A stretch of DNA of 6,621 nucleotides from Alphaproteobacteria bacterium (GTDB taxonomy: Bacteria; Pseudomonadota; Alphaproteobacteria; JABAAW01), in NCBI GenBank assembly GCA_014239005.1, contig JABAAA010000068.1, positions 1 to 6,621 of the forward strand, in the 5' to 3' direction. A program made the translations under genes and the position numbers. Every line of letters starts with the position of its first letter. Within the stretch, counting starts at the first letter, position 1. Shown in pieces: positions 1 to 5,574 of this stretch. The notes beneath the pieces were generated by a model, which made no database searches, was not told the DNA's origin, and saw only the letters and a list, made by a program, of their open reading frames with translations.

Positions 1-1
1 G

Positions 2-133
2 GCATCCGCCCTGTTCGGATTCCTGCTCATGAAACGACTGGCTCAACAAGGACTCGATGCCATCCCTTCCAGCAAAACCGCCAAAAGCAAAACTAAAAGC
101 AAAACTAAAATCCACCGCTCCACAAAACGTTAG
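2..133 (+). CDS. C-terminal tail of an unidentified protein, 5' end outside window
   Basis: An open frame enters from the left edge and ends at TAG (131-133), giving the last 43 residues of a protein. The segment begins with a short hydrophobic stretch (ALFGFLLM) followed by MKRLAQQGLDAIP. This would fit the end of a final membrane helix, but the piece is too short to be sure. It closes with a very basic tail in which KSKT is repeated, encoded by a 12-bp tandem repeat (83-110). The stop lies 5 bases before the ATG of the UbiH-family gene on the same strand, so the two are probably in one operon. The frame fits better than the overlapping frame that starts at 57, because that one runs far into ubiH and is rich in arginine, typical of a shadow frame. 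I do not recognise the protein family. Confidence 0.6.
   Translation, partial: ASALFGFLLMKRLAQQGLDAIPSSKTAKSKTKSKTKIHRSTKR
83..110 (+). repeat. 12-bp tandem repeat (AAAAGCAAAACT, 2.3 copies)
   Basis: Two exact copies of AAAAGCAAAACT (83-94, 95-106) are followed by the start of a third (AAAA). In the frame of the upstream gene they encode KSKT-KSKT-K, making a basic tail. The unit is a multiple of three and so preserves the frame. Confidence 0.85.
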
Positions 134-138
134 ACAGC

Positions 139-1479
139 ATGGCAGGCGCAGAAACCACCGCCGTCGTCGCAGGAGGCGGTGCCGTCGGATTGACAACCGC
201 GCTCGCACTCGCCAAAAAAGGCTTGAAGGTCATCCTCGTCGAAGCGCGCAGAGAACAAGCAAACGCCGCGCAACACAAAAAAGACCATCCCACCATTCGT
301 GCTTGGGCGCTCGCCCAATCCAGCTGGAACTTCCTCTACAAGCTGGGACTAGGCACAGAGTTGCAAGCTGTCTCTTCTCCGATTTGGGACATGCGCATCG
401 TGGAAGCCCATCCCCTGCGCGGCGTCGATAGCAGAAAGCTGCATGTCAGCCACCGCGACGCCGTCGATCGCGCGCGCGCCACCGCCGCGGACGAAAACGG
501 ACAGGCAACAAACGGAGCGCGTCCTTTGGGCTGCGTCGTGGAAGAGCATGCCCTGCTCGACCTTCTGTCACGGGCGGTCGCGCTTGAGGCGAACATCCGC
601 TGCGAGAGGGGGTTGCGCGTCGTCGATTTCGAGAGCGACGCGCGCGGGATCGAAGTGATGACGCGCGCAAGCAACGAAGAGCCCGCCGCCGACAACGCAG
701 GGCAAGCGTCTTCACCTTCTTCTTCGTCTTCGTCTGCGTCTTCTTCGTCTTCATTCGAACGTTGTTTTCGTGCGCAAGTATTGTTGGCATGCGACGGGAG
801 GCATTCGGCGGTGCGCACGCGTGCCGGGATTTCCTGTCGAAGGCGCGACTATGGTCAGCGCGCGTTGGTGTGCGCCTTGTCTCACGAACGCGAGCATGGG
901 GGCGTTGCGGTGGAGTGGTTTATGCCGAGCGGCACTTTTGCGAGCTTGCCGCTGTTGGGTCGTCGCAGCGGGATTGTTTGGTGCGATTCTCCGTCGCGGA
1001 TCGAGCGTTTGGTTTCGATGGAGGCTTCGGACTTCGAGCGTCATGTTTCGGTTCGTTTCGGCAGCTGGCTCGGCGCGCTGTCCTTGAGCGGAGCGCGAAC
1101 GAGCTATCCTGTTTCTTTGTCGGTGGCGCGGCGTTATGTTTCGGACCGCGTTGCGCTGTTGGGCGATTCGGCGCATGGAATTCATCCTCTTGCGGGACAG
1201 GGGTTGAACTTGGGCTGGCGCGATGTGGCGGCGTTGACGGAGGTGTTGAGCGAGGGTTTGTCGTTGGGCGAGGATCTCGGCAGCGAGGCGTTGTTGTCGC
1301 GCTACGAGCGTCGTCGCCTGGGAGATGTTAGGAGGCTGGTGATGCTGACCGACGGGTTGCAGCGTCTTTTCGGCAACGACAGCGGTCTGTTGCGCACGGC
1401 AAGGTTGAGCGGTATGGGGTTGTTGGACAGGGTTCCTGCCTTCAAACGACGCATGGCGATGGCAGCAGCGGGAGCGTAG
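139..1479 (+). CDS. UbiH/COQ6-family FAD-dependent monooxygenase (ubiquinone ring hydroxylase type)
   Basis: This 446-residue flavoprotein has the full motif set of the UbiH/UbiF/UbiI/COQ6 aromatic hydroxylases. The N-terminal dinucleotide fold has GGGAVG at 12-17 with the ribose-binding acidic residue E35 at the end of the second strand. The DG motif lies at ACDGRHSAVR (D219-G220), and the second FAD motif GDSAHGIHPLAGQGLNLG starts at G342. Family members hydroxylate the quinone ring during ubiquinone synthesis at the inner face of the cytoplasmic membrane, using NAD(P)H and oxygen. Which ring position is used cannot be read from the sequence. The length is slightly above the usual 390-410, explained largely by an inserted poly-serine segment at 191-205 just before the DG motif. 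The start ATG has no good ribosome site, but it lies 5 bases after the upstream stop, so translational coupling is likely. Leucine codon use changes markedly around the insert. A related FAD hydroxylase with another aromatic substrate cannot be excluded. Confidence 0.9.
   Translation: MAGAETTAVVAGGGAVGLTTALALAKKGLKVILVEARREQANAAQHKKDHPTIRAWALAQSSWNFLYKLGLGTELQAVSSPIWDMRIVEAHPLRGVDSRKLHVSHRDAVDRARATAADENGQATNGARPLGCVVEEHALLDLLSRAVALEANIRCERGLRVVDFESDARGIEVMTRASNEEPAADNAGQASSPSSSSSSASSSSSFERCFRAQVLLACDGRHSAVRTRAGISCRRRDYGQRALVCALSHEREHGGVAVEWFMPSGTFASLPLLGRRSGIVWCDSPSRIERLVSMEASDFERHVSVRFGSWLGALSLSGARTSYPVSLSVARRYVSDRVALLGDSAHGIHPLAGQGLNLGWRDVAALTEVLSEGLSLGEDLGSEALLSRYERRRLGDVRRLVMLTDGLQRLFGNDSGLLRTARLSGMGLLDRVPAFKRRMAMAAAGA
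709..753 (+). repeat. TCN poly-serine microsatellite inside the UbiH-family gene
   Basis: Fifteen codons, almost all TCT or TCG, encode SSPSSSSSSASSSSS (residues 191-205). The tract follows an Ala/Gly/Glu-rich stretch and comes directly before the strand carrying the DG motif. It is a low-complexity insertion compared with the core family and looks like replication slippage of TCT/TCG units. Confidence 0.9.
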
Positions 1480-1500
1480 AAGCCGCAGCGAACCCGTTTG

Positions 1501-1530
1501 TTGAAATTGTCTTGACTTTTCCTACATAGT
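1501..1530 (+). promoter_or_regulatory. Possible promoter of the FecR-RTX gene
   Basis: TTGAAA (1501-1506, 5 of 6 matches to the sigma-70 -35 box) is followed after 18 bases by CATAGT (1525-1530, 4 of 6 to the -10 box). An overlapping TTGACT (1512-1517) has no convincing -10 partner. The leader to the ATG at 1590 would be about 50 bases and contains a small hairpin (AAGCC 1550-1554 with GGCTT 1560-1564). The match is modest, but a promoter is expected in this 110-base gap. Confidence 0.3.
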
Positions 1531-1589
1531 CTGCCAAATCGAATTGGAGAAGCCGGGGAGGCTTGTCGTTGATATCTAGAGGTTGAATC

Positions 1590-3248
1590 ATGATCACAAC
1601 AGCCATCACAGAGCCGCGGCAGGTTGTCAGCTTGCCGCAGGATTTTTCGCTTTCACAGCTAAGTTTCACGCGCGAGGGTGACGATCTCGTCGTGACGACA
1701 GCGGAGGGTTCTTTTGTCGTCGCAGACTACTTTTTGTCTGCACCCGTTCTGTCGACGGCGTCCGGGGGTTTTCTTTCGCCGGCGTTTGTTGCTGCCTTTT
1801 TGCAAGGAGAGGACGTTTCTCTATCGCCGCGCTACGCGCTGGGTTTTCTGCGCGATGTTTTTTCAGGAGGCGGGGAGCCCGAGGCGATTGGGCATGTGCG
1901 AACTCTCGAAGGGTTGGTGATCGTCAAGCGTGACGGCGAAGCTGTTACGCTTGCCCAGGACTCGGAGATATTTTTGGGCGACATCGTCAGTACGGGAGCC
2001 CAATCGAGCGTTTTCATCAAGTTCAGCGACAAGATGGAATTCCGTCTGGGAGCGGAAGCGAGTTTTGCGATCGACGAATACGCCTACGACGAAGTTTCTT
2101 CGACAGGCATTCAAGTGCTGTCGGTGATCGCCGGTGCTTTTTCGTATGTCAGCGGCTTTGTCGCGGGCGAGAATCCCGCCGCCGTGCGCTTGGATTCGCC
2201 CTACGGCACGATCGGCATCCGCGGCACGAACATCCTCGGCAAGGTGGACGAAGAACAGGGACAGCTCGCTGTCACCGTGCTGGAAGGAAAGGTGGAAGTG
2301 CAAGGCACGGCGGGCGAAAGCGCAGAGATCGCTGAGCCCGAGGAAGGCAGCGAGACCTTCGAGACGATCACCCTCACGCAAGACGCGCAAGGCGAACAGT
2401 CCTTAGAGGTGGTAACGAACAGCGTCGAAGAAGTTCTTCAAAGCTACGACCTGCTCGACGACAGTGCCGAACAGCTCGAAGAGTTGCAAAACATCGACAT
2501 CGAAACAGACGACCTTTCTGGCACAGAGACCATCGAAGAAGAGACCGAACCTGAACCTGAACCCGAACCCGAGCCTGCAAAAGTGACGAAGGTGGAAGAA
2601 CTGCCACCGGCGAGCGTCGAGATCGACCCTGCGAAGATAGTGAAAGAGAAGGTTTTGCAAAAAGAGCTGGAAACCTCGAACTACGATGGTGATCGCATGC
2701 TGAGCGCGCTGGGAGAAGGCACCTCTGGCAACGACATCCTTCAAGGCGACGCGAAGGATGACAATTTTTTCGGCAATCGGGGCAATGATCGTCTGATCGG
2801 CTCTGACGGCAACGACAAGCTCTACGGCGATTCGGGCAGCGACCGTTTGGAAGGAGGGGCGGGGAAGGACAAGCTTGACGGCGGCGGCGGCACCGACTCG
2901 CTTTACGGCGGCAGCGGCAACGATGTGCTACGCGGCAACAAGGGCAACGATGGGCTGTTCGGCGAGGACGGTAACGATCATTACCTCTTCTTTGTCGGCG
3001 ATGGCAACGATACGATCATCGACAGCGACGGACAAAACAGCATCGCCTTCCACGAAGTGGAAGAGCTGGCGATCGCCAGGAGCAGCGACGGCGAAGACCT
3101 GGTGTTGAGGGCAACCTCGTCCGGAGGCGAAAGCCAGCATGTTATCGTACAGGGCTACTACAAGCTGCCCGGCGGCGTGGGCTACACCATCTCTTACGAA
3201 AACAGCGAGGGGACGACCATCACCATTTCCGAAAGTGAAATCCCGTAA
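1590..3248 (+). CDS. FecR-domain RTX protein, probable type I secreted calcium-binding surface protein
   Basis: This 552-residue protein has no N-terminal signal peptide. Residues about 22-72 (FTREGDDLVVTTAEGSFVV, then FLSPAFVAAF) resemble the N-terminal prefix region of BapA-type secreted adhesins. Residues about 103-238 form a FecR domain, including LDSPYGTIGIRGT (201-213) and the VTVLEGKVEVQG strand pair. An acidic region follows (about 241-330), ending in (EP)x5 at 320-329. Ten consecutive GGxGxDxLx-type nonapeptides span 377-466, and these bind calcium in a beta-roll. The end (about 480-552) resembles the RTX-associated C-terminal region, with HVIVQGYYKLPGG and a probable uncleaved type I secretion signal. 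AGAGG at 1578-1582 lies 7 bases before the ATG. It is probably exported by an ABC transporter/TolC system encoded elsewhere and folded by extracellular calcium. The FecR domain here is unlikely to be a classical anti-sigma regulator, as no membrane helix or sigma gene is present. The precise function is unknown. Confidence 0.85.
   Translation: MITTAITEPRQVVSLPQDFSLSQLSFTREGDDLVVTTAEGSFVVADYFLSAPVLSTASGGFLSPAFVAAFLQGEDVSLSPRYALGFLRDVFSGGGEPEAIGHVRTLEGLVIVKRDGEAVTLAQDSEIFLGDIVSTGAQSSVFIKFSDKMEFRLGAEASFAIDEYAYDEVSSTGIQVLSVIAGAFSYVSGFVAGENPAAVRLDSPYGTIGIRGTNILGKVDEEQGQLAVTVLEGKVEVQGTAGESAEIAEPEEGSETFETITLTQDAQGEQSLEVVTNSVEEVLQSYDLLDDSAEQLEELQNIDIETDDLSGTETIEEETEPEPEPEPEPAKVTKVEELPPASVEIDPAKIVKEKVLQKELETSNYDGDRMLSALGEGTSGNDILQGDAKDDNFFGNRGNDRLIGSDGNDKLYGDSGSDRLEGGAGKDKLDGGGGTDSLYGGSGNDVLRGNKGNDGLFGEDGNDHYLFFVGDGNDTIIDSDGQNSIAFHEVEELAIARSSDGEDLVLRATSSGGESQHVIVQGYYKLPGGVGYTISYENSEGTTITISESEIP
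2547..2576 (+). repeat. GAACCN hexanucleotide repeat encoding (EP)x5
   Basis: Five consecutive Glu-Pro pairs are encoded by GAA/GAG followed by CCT/CCC. They form a stiff acidic linker between the FecR part and the RTX part of the protein. Third-position differences between units suggest that the repeat is older than a recent slippage event, or that it is selected as a spacer. Confidence 0.85.
2718..2987 (+). repeat. RTX nonapeptide repeat block, ten consecutive units
   Basis: Ten uninterrupted 9-residue units (residues 377-466) follow the pattern G-x-x-G-x-D-x-L-x. Examples are GNRGNDRLI, GSDGNDKLY, GGAGKDKLD and GGSGNDVLR. The second unit (GDAKDDNFF) is degenerate. A further GDGNDTII follows after a small offset (470-477). 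The 27-base unit is conserved at protein level and only weakly at DNA level, as is normal for RTX genes. Confidence 0.9.
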
Positions 3249-3286
3249 GAGAAAAGGACTTTCTGTCCAATCCGTGCGTCGCGGGC

Positions 3287-3336
3287 GGGTTGCCCCTAGG
3301 AGTTGCTTAGGACTAGGGGTTGCCCCTAGGAGTTGC
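3287..3336 (+). repeat. Direct repeat pair, 20-base identical unit with 30-base period
   Basis: The unit GGGTTGCCCCTAGGAGTTGC occurs at 3287-3306 and again, identical, at 3317-3336. A shorter relative, AGGAGTTGCTTAG, occurs at 3298-3310 and 3342-3354, the last copy running into the end of the minus-strand lipoprotein gene. The block fills most of the gap between two convergent genes and could be part of a dispersed repeat family. Confidence 0.8.
3313..3329. terminator. Perfect 7-bp hairpin between convergent genes, possible bidirectional terminator
   Basis: CTAGGGG (3313-3319) and CCCCTAG (3323-3329) pair perfectly around a TTG loop. The position, between the RTX stop at 3248 and the lipoprotein stop at 3351, suits a shared transcription end. 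There is no T-run on either side, so an ordinary intrinsic terminator is uncertain. It may instead be the palindromic core of the repeat block. Confidence 0.4.
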
Positions 3337-3350
3337 CCATAAGGAGTTGC

Positions 3351-3941
3351 TTAGAAGTTGCATTGTTCGACCACGCTGCCCGGCAGTATGACTTTTCCTC
3401 CCCGTTTGTAGGTGTATTGTCCTTGCAAAACATCCTTGTAGAGGGGCTGTTGGTCGGCAGAAAAGGCTGCCAAGGCACGATCGGGTTTGATGACAAATCC
3501 AACGAGGGGCATGGACGTTCTGCCAATCTCTGTCGTATGGATCGTTCCTGATTCGGGGTGGGTGATTTCCACGACATACTTGTTGGAAGGCGTCAGCGAC
3601 ACCGTGTCCGGCGTCAGCCCTTGAGAAAGCACTTCGGACTGTCGTCCCTTTTTCAGGACGCGATACTTCGCCCTGATCGCTCCTTCGCCTTCGGTGATCA
3701 TTACCCAAAACAATTTTTCTTTGATGTCCTGCTCGGAAAGATTGCTGCTGTTGTTGCATCGCAACTTGACCTGAGCGACCTCGCCCGCTTTGATCGAGAG
3801 CAGCTGGGGCTGGCTACCCAACAGGCATCCTGACAAGAACAACGGTACGACGAGCAAGGCGACAAAGCGAAGACGAAGGCGAAGGCGAAGATGCTGTTGG
3901 GCGATGAAAGACATTGAAATGTTGCGTGGTATTTTAGGCAT
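3351..3941 (-). CDS. Lipoprotein of unknown function
   Basis: This 196-residue protein begins with an unusually long basic n-region (residues 1-25, ending in LRLRLRLR), then a hydrophobic core VALLVVPLFL and the lipobox LSGC with the lipidation cysteine at C39. The mature part (about 158 residues) should be anchored in the inner or outer membrane facing the periplasm. The +2 to +5 residues LLGS lack an aspartate at +2, which in enterobacterial rules would favour outer-membrane sorting. Two more cysteines, C62 near the start and C194 at the very end, could form a disulfide. The mature region alternates polar and hydrophobic residues (for example NKYVVEITH) and looks beta-rich. The start is supported by AGGAG at 3948-3952, 6 bases upstream. 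The internal Met10 is the alternative start and would shorten the n-region. It is convergent with the FecR-RTX gene and is transcribed from its own promoter. I do not recognise a family. Confidence 0.85.
   Translation of the reverse strand: MPKIPRNISMSFIAQQHLRLRLRLRFVALLVVPLFLSGCLLGSQPQLLSIKAGEVAQVKLRCNNSSNLSEQDIKEKLFWVMITEGEGAIRAKYRVLKKGRQSEVLSQGLTPDTVSLTPSNKYVVEITHPESGTIHTTEIGRTSMPLVGFVIKPDRALAAFSADQQPLYKDVLQGQYTYKRGGKVILPGSVVEQCNF
3867..3890 (-). repeat. CTTCGY hexanucleotide repeat in the lipoprotein signal peptide
   Basis: Four copies of CTTCGC/CTTCGT on the minus strand encode LRLRLRLR (residues 18-25), directly before the hydrophobic core of the signal peptide. Gain or loss of a unit would change the charge and length of the n-region by two residues without a frameshift. 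Confidence 0.85.
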
Positions 3942-3947
3942 CGTGTT

Positions 3948-3952
3948 CTCCT
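3948..3952 (-). promoter_or_regulatory. Ribosome binding site of the lipoprotein gene
   Basis: On the minus strand AGGAG lies 6 bases before the ATG at 3941. It decides for the long n-region start rather than the internal Met10, which has no comparable site. Confidence 0.7.
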
Positions 3953-3980
3953 GAAAGGATGTTGAAGTGTTGAAGGATAC

Positions 3981-4008
3981 TCTATAGGCAACAGAAGGTG
4001 TTTTGCAA
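3981..4008 (-). promoter_or_regulatory. Sigma-70-like promoter of the lipoprotein gene
   Basis: Reading the minus strand, TTGCAA (4003-4008) is followed after 16 bases by TATAGA (3981-3986). The -10 box matches the consensus in 4 of 6 positions, including the key TA start. The transcription start would lie about 30 bases upstream of the ATG, a sensible leader length. Confidence 0.5.
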
Positions 4009-4031
4009 CCTTTTGTTTAATAGCTCCCTTT

Positions 4032-4125
4032 CTAATATCGGTCTATCTAACTAATACCGATAGCCTAATATCGATAGCCTAATATCGGTCTATCTAACTA
4101 ATATCGATAGCCTAATATCGATAGC
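4032..4125. repeat. Two 47-bp tandem repeats running into the 3' end of ahcY
   Basis: Unit 1 (4032-4078) and unit 2 (4079-4125) are identical except for one base (C4057 versus T4104). Within the units the 14-mer CTAATATCGATAGC occurs exactly at 4065-4078, 4098-4111 and 4112-4125, and with one change at 4051-4064. Shortened CTAATATCGG copies lie at 4032 and 4079. Read on the minus strand, the copy at 4112-4125 is the last codons of ahcY plus its stop. TATCGG (4036-4041) and CCGATA (4057-4062) form a 6-bp inverted pair in unit 1 only. No transcription terminator with a T-run is visible downstream of ahcY. Confidence 0.9.
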
Positions 4126-5458
4126 GTTCGGTTTTGTAAGGACCCTCCACATTCACGCCGATATAGCGTGCCTGCTTCTCGCTGAGCGGCGTGAGCTCCA
4201 CCCCCAATTTCTCCAAGTGTAAGCGCGCGACCTTTTCGTCCAATTTTTTCGGCAAGATATAAACCTTTTTTTCGTAAGACCCGTGATTGCACCACAACTC
4301 GATCTGCGCCAACACCTGATTCGTGAAGGATGCGCTCATGACGAAGCTGGGGTGTCCCATGGCGCATCCCAAGTTCACCAGCCTTCCCTCAGCGAGCAGG
4401 ATGATCTTCTTGCCGTCGGGAAAGGTGATTTGGTCGACTTGGGGTTTGATGTTCTGCCACGAGTGGTTTTTCAAAGCTTCGACTTGGATCTCGTTGTCGA
4501 AGTGTCCGATGTTGCAAAACACAGCACCGTCGCGCGCCTTGCGCAAATGCTCGATGGTCAAGACATCGCAGTTGCCCGTTGCGGTGACGACGATATCCAT
4601 ATGCGCGATGGCCTTGGCAAGGTTGACGACGGGAAAGCCCTCCATCGCGGCTTGTAATGCGCAGATGGGATCGATCTCGGCGATCGAAACCTGACAGCCC
4701 GCGTGTCTCAAGCCCGCTGCCGATCCCTTTCCGACATCGCCGTATCCGCACACGAGGGCTTTTTTTCCTGCCATCATGAGGTCGGTCGCGCGTCGGATGC
4801 CGTCGACCAAGCTTTCGCGGCAGCCGTAGATATTGTCGAACTTCGACTTGGTCACCGAATCGTTGACATTGAAACAAGGAGCGCCGAGCGTGCCGTTCTT
4901 CTCGCGCTCGTAAAGCCTTTGTACGCCGGTCGTCGTTTCTTCGGAGATGCCGCGTATCTCCGAAAGGGACGCCTTGTGTTTTTCGTGCATAACCTCGGTG
5001 AGGTCTCCGCCGTCGTCGAGCAGCATGTTGGCACGCCATGTTGCGTCGGGCGAGGCGATCGTGCGATCGACGCACTGCCAGTATTCTTGTTCGCTCTCCC
5101 CCTTCCATGCGAAGACGGGAACGCCGGCGACCGCGACCGCCGCCGCGGCGTGGTCTTGCGTCGAGAAGATGTTGCACGACGACCAGCGCACGCTTGCGCC
5201 CAAGGCGATCAGGGTTTCGATCAGCACGGCGGTCTGCACGGTCATGTGCAAACAACCCGCGATGCGCGCGCCTTCCAGCGGACGCGTCGCGGCGTATTCT
5301 TCGCGCAGAGCCATGAGCCCTGGCATTTCGCTTTCGGCAAGGGTGATCTCGCGCCGCCCCCACTCGGCAAGCGAGAGGTCTCGGACTTGAAAATCGTCGC
5401 CCGTAGTGAGATCGGAGTCGTTGGTGTTTGTGAAAATTTCGGTGGCGGGAGAGGTCAT
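4112..5458 (-). CDS. ahcY: S-adenosylhomocysteine hydrolase (adenosylhomocysteinase)
   Basis: This cytosolic NAD-dependent enzyme reversibly splits S-adenosylhomocysteine into adenosine and homocysteine. That removes the inhibitor of methyltransferases and feeds the methionine cycle. With the start at 5458 it is 448 residues. Seen motifs: [15 protein letters not shown] in the substrate domain, LDDGGDLT (D148/D149), SEETTTGV (E173/E174), [13 protein letters not shown] (K204, D208, N209), YGCRES (C213) and the NAD-binding loop GYGDVGKG (238-245). The C-terminal tail [10 protein letters not shown] ends with K442 and Y446, which in the family reach into the partner subunit's NAD site. All active-site residues I can align are present, so it should be active. 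The segment from LDDGGDLT to SEETTTGV is short, lacking the roughly 40-residue insertion found in many bacterial homologues. The ATG at 5458 has only a weak ribosome site. It is chosen because a promoter lies just upstream and homology begins soon after. A frame start at 5581 would lie upstream of that promoter. Confidence 0.95.
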   Translation of the reverse strand: MTSPATEIFTNTNDSDLTTGDDFQVRDLSLAEWGRREITLAESEMPGLMALREEYAATRPLEGARIAGCLHMTVQTAVLIETLIALGASVRWSSCNIFSTQDHAAAAVAVAGVPVFAWKGESEQEYWQCVDRTIASPDATWRANMLLDDGGDLTEVMHEKHKASLSEIRGISEETTTGVQRLYEREKNGTLGAPCFNVNDSVTKSKFDNIYGCRESLVDGIRRATDLMMAGKKALVCGYGDVGKGSAAGLRHAGCQVSIAEIDPICALQAAMEGFPVVNLAKAIAHMDIVVTATGNCDVLTIEHLRKARDGAVFCNIGHFDNEIQVEALKNHSWQNIKPQVDQITFPDGKKIILLAEGRLVNLGCAMGHPSFVMSASFTNQVLAQIELWCNHGSYEKKVYILPKKLDEKVARLHLEKLGVELTPLSEKQARYIGVNVEGPYKTERYRY

Positions 5459-5510
5459 GCTGTTCGTTCGATGTGCTATGCTCGACTCAAGGACGAGCGC
5501 TGTTTTGCGC

Positions 5511-5539
5511 ACTATAAGGCTTGCGGGGGTGGCAAGCAA
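5511..5539 (-). promoter_or_regulatory. ahcY promoter
   Basis: On the minus strand TTGCTT (5534-5539) and TATAGT (5511-5516, 5 of 6 matches) are separated by 17 bases. Transcription would begin near 5504, giving a leader of about 46 bases. That leader holds a small hairpin (GCTCG 5480-5484 with CGAGC 5494-5498). It is too short for the known SAH riboswitch and does not match its conserved bases. Confidence 0.6.
5519..5537. promoter_or_regulatory. Inverted repeat within the ahcY promoter, candidate operator
   Basis: GCTTGC (5519-5524) and GCAAGC (5532-5537) are a perfect 6-bp inverted repeat with a 7-base GC-rich centre. It covers almost the whole spacer and touches the -35 box, a classic place for a repressor. 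It also lies about 40 bases upstream of the divergent nadD start. The binding protein is unknown, and chance pairing is possible. Confidence 0.35.
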
Positions 5540-5564
5540 CAGGAGCGACGGGTTTTTTGCACAC

Positions 5565-5570
5565 GGGAGA
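5565..5570 (+). promoter_or_regulatory. Ribosome binding site fixing a TTG start for nadD
   Basis: GGGAGA lies five bases before the in-frame TTG at 5575. No in-frame ATG precedes the HxGH motif, so this site is the main reason for choosing the TTG. Confidence 0.55.
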
Positions 5571-5574
5571 TTTT

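Noticed and set aside
336..818. Minus-strand open frame with an acidic Asp/Glu-rich stretch
   Set aside because: It is the reverse of the poly-serine tract of the UbiH-family gene. The plus-strand frame has all the family motifs.
762..1331. 189-residue plus-strand frame inside the ubiH-like gene
   Set aside because: It is rich in Cys, Arg and Gly, as expected for a shadow of a GC-rich gene, and it lies fully within the motif-bearing frame.
1590..3248. Classical FecR anti-sigma regulator
   Set aside because: There is no transmembrane helix, no N-terminal sigma-binding domain, and no sigma factor or TonB receptor gene beside it. The RTX half points to secretion.
3249..3270. Terminator directly after the RTX gene (GGAC/GTCC)
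   Set aside because: Only a 4-bp stem with no following T-run, too weak to call.
4032..4125. Possible CRISPR or iteron array
   Set aside because: Only two contiguous 47-bp units without unique spacers, overlapping the ahcY stop. No cas or replication gene is nearby.
5459..5510. SAH riboswitch upstream of ahcY
   Set aside because: The leader after the predicted promoter is only about 46 bases and lacks the conserved SAH riboswitch core. Only a small hairpin is seen.
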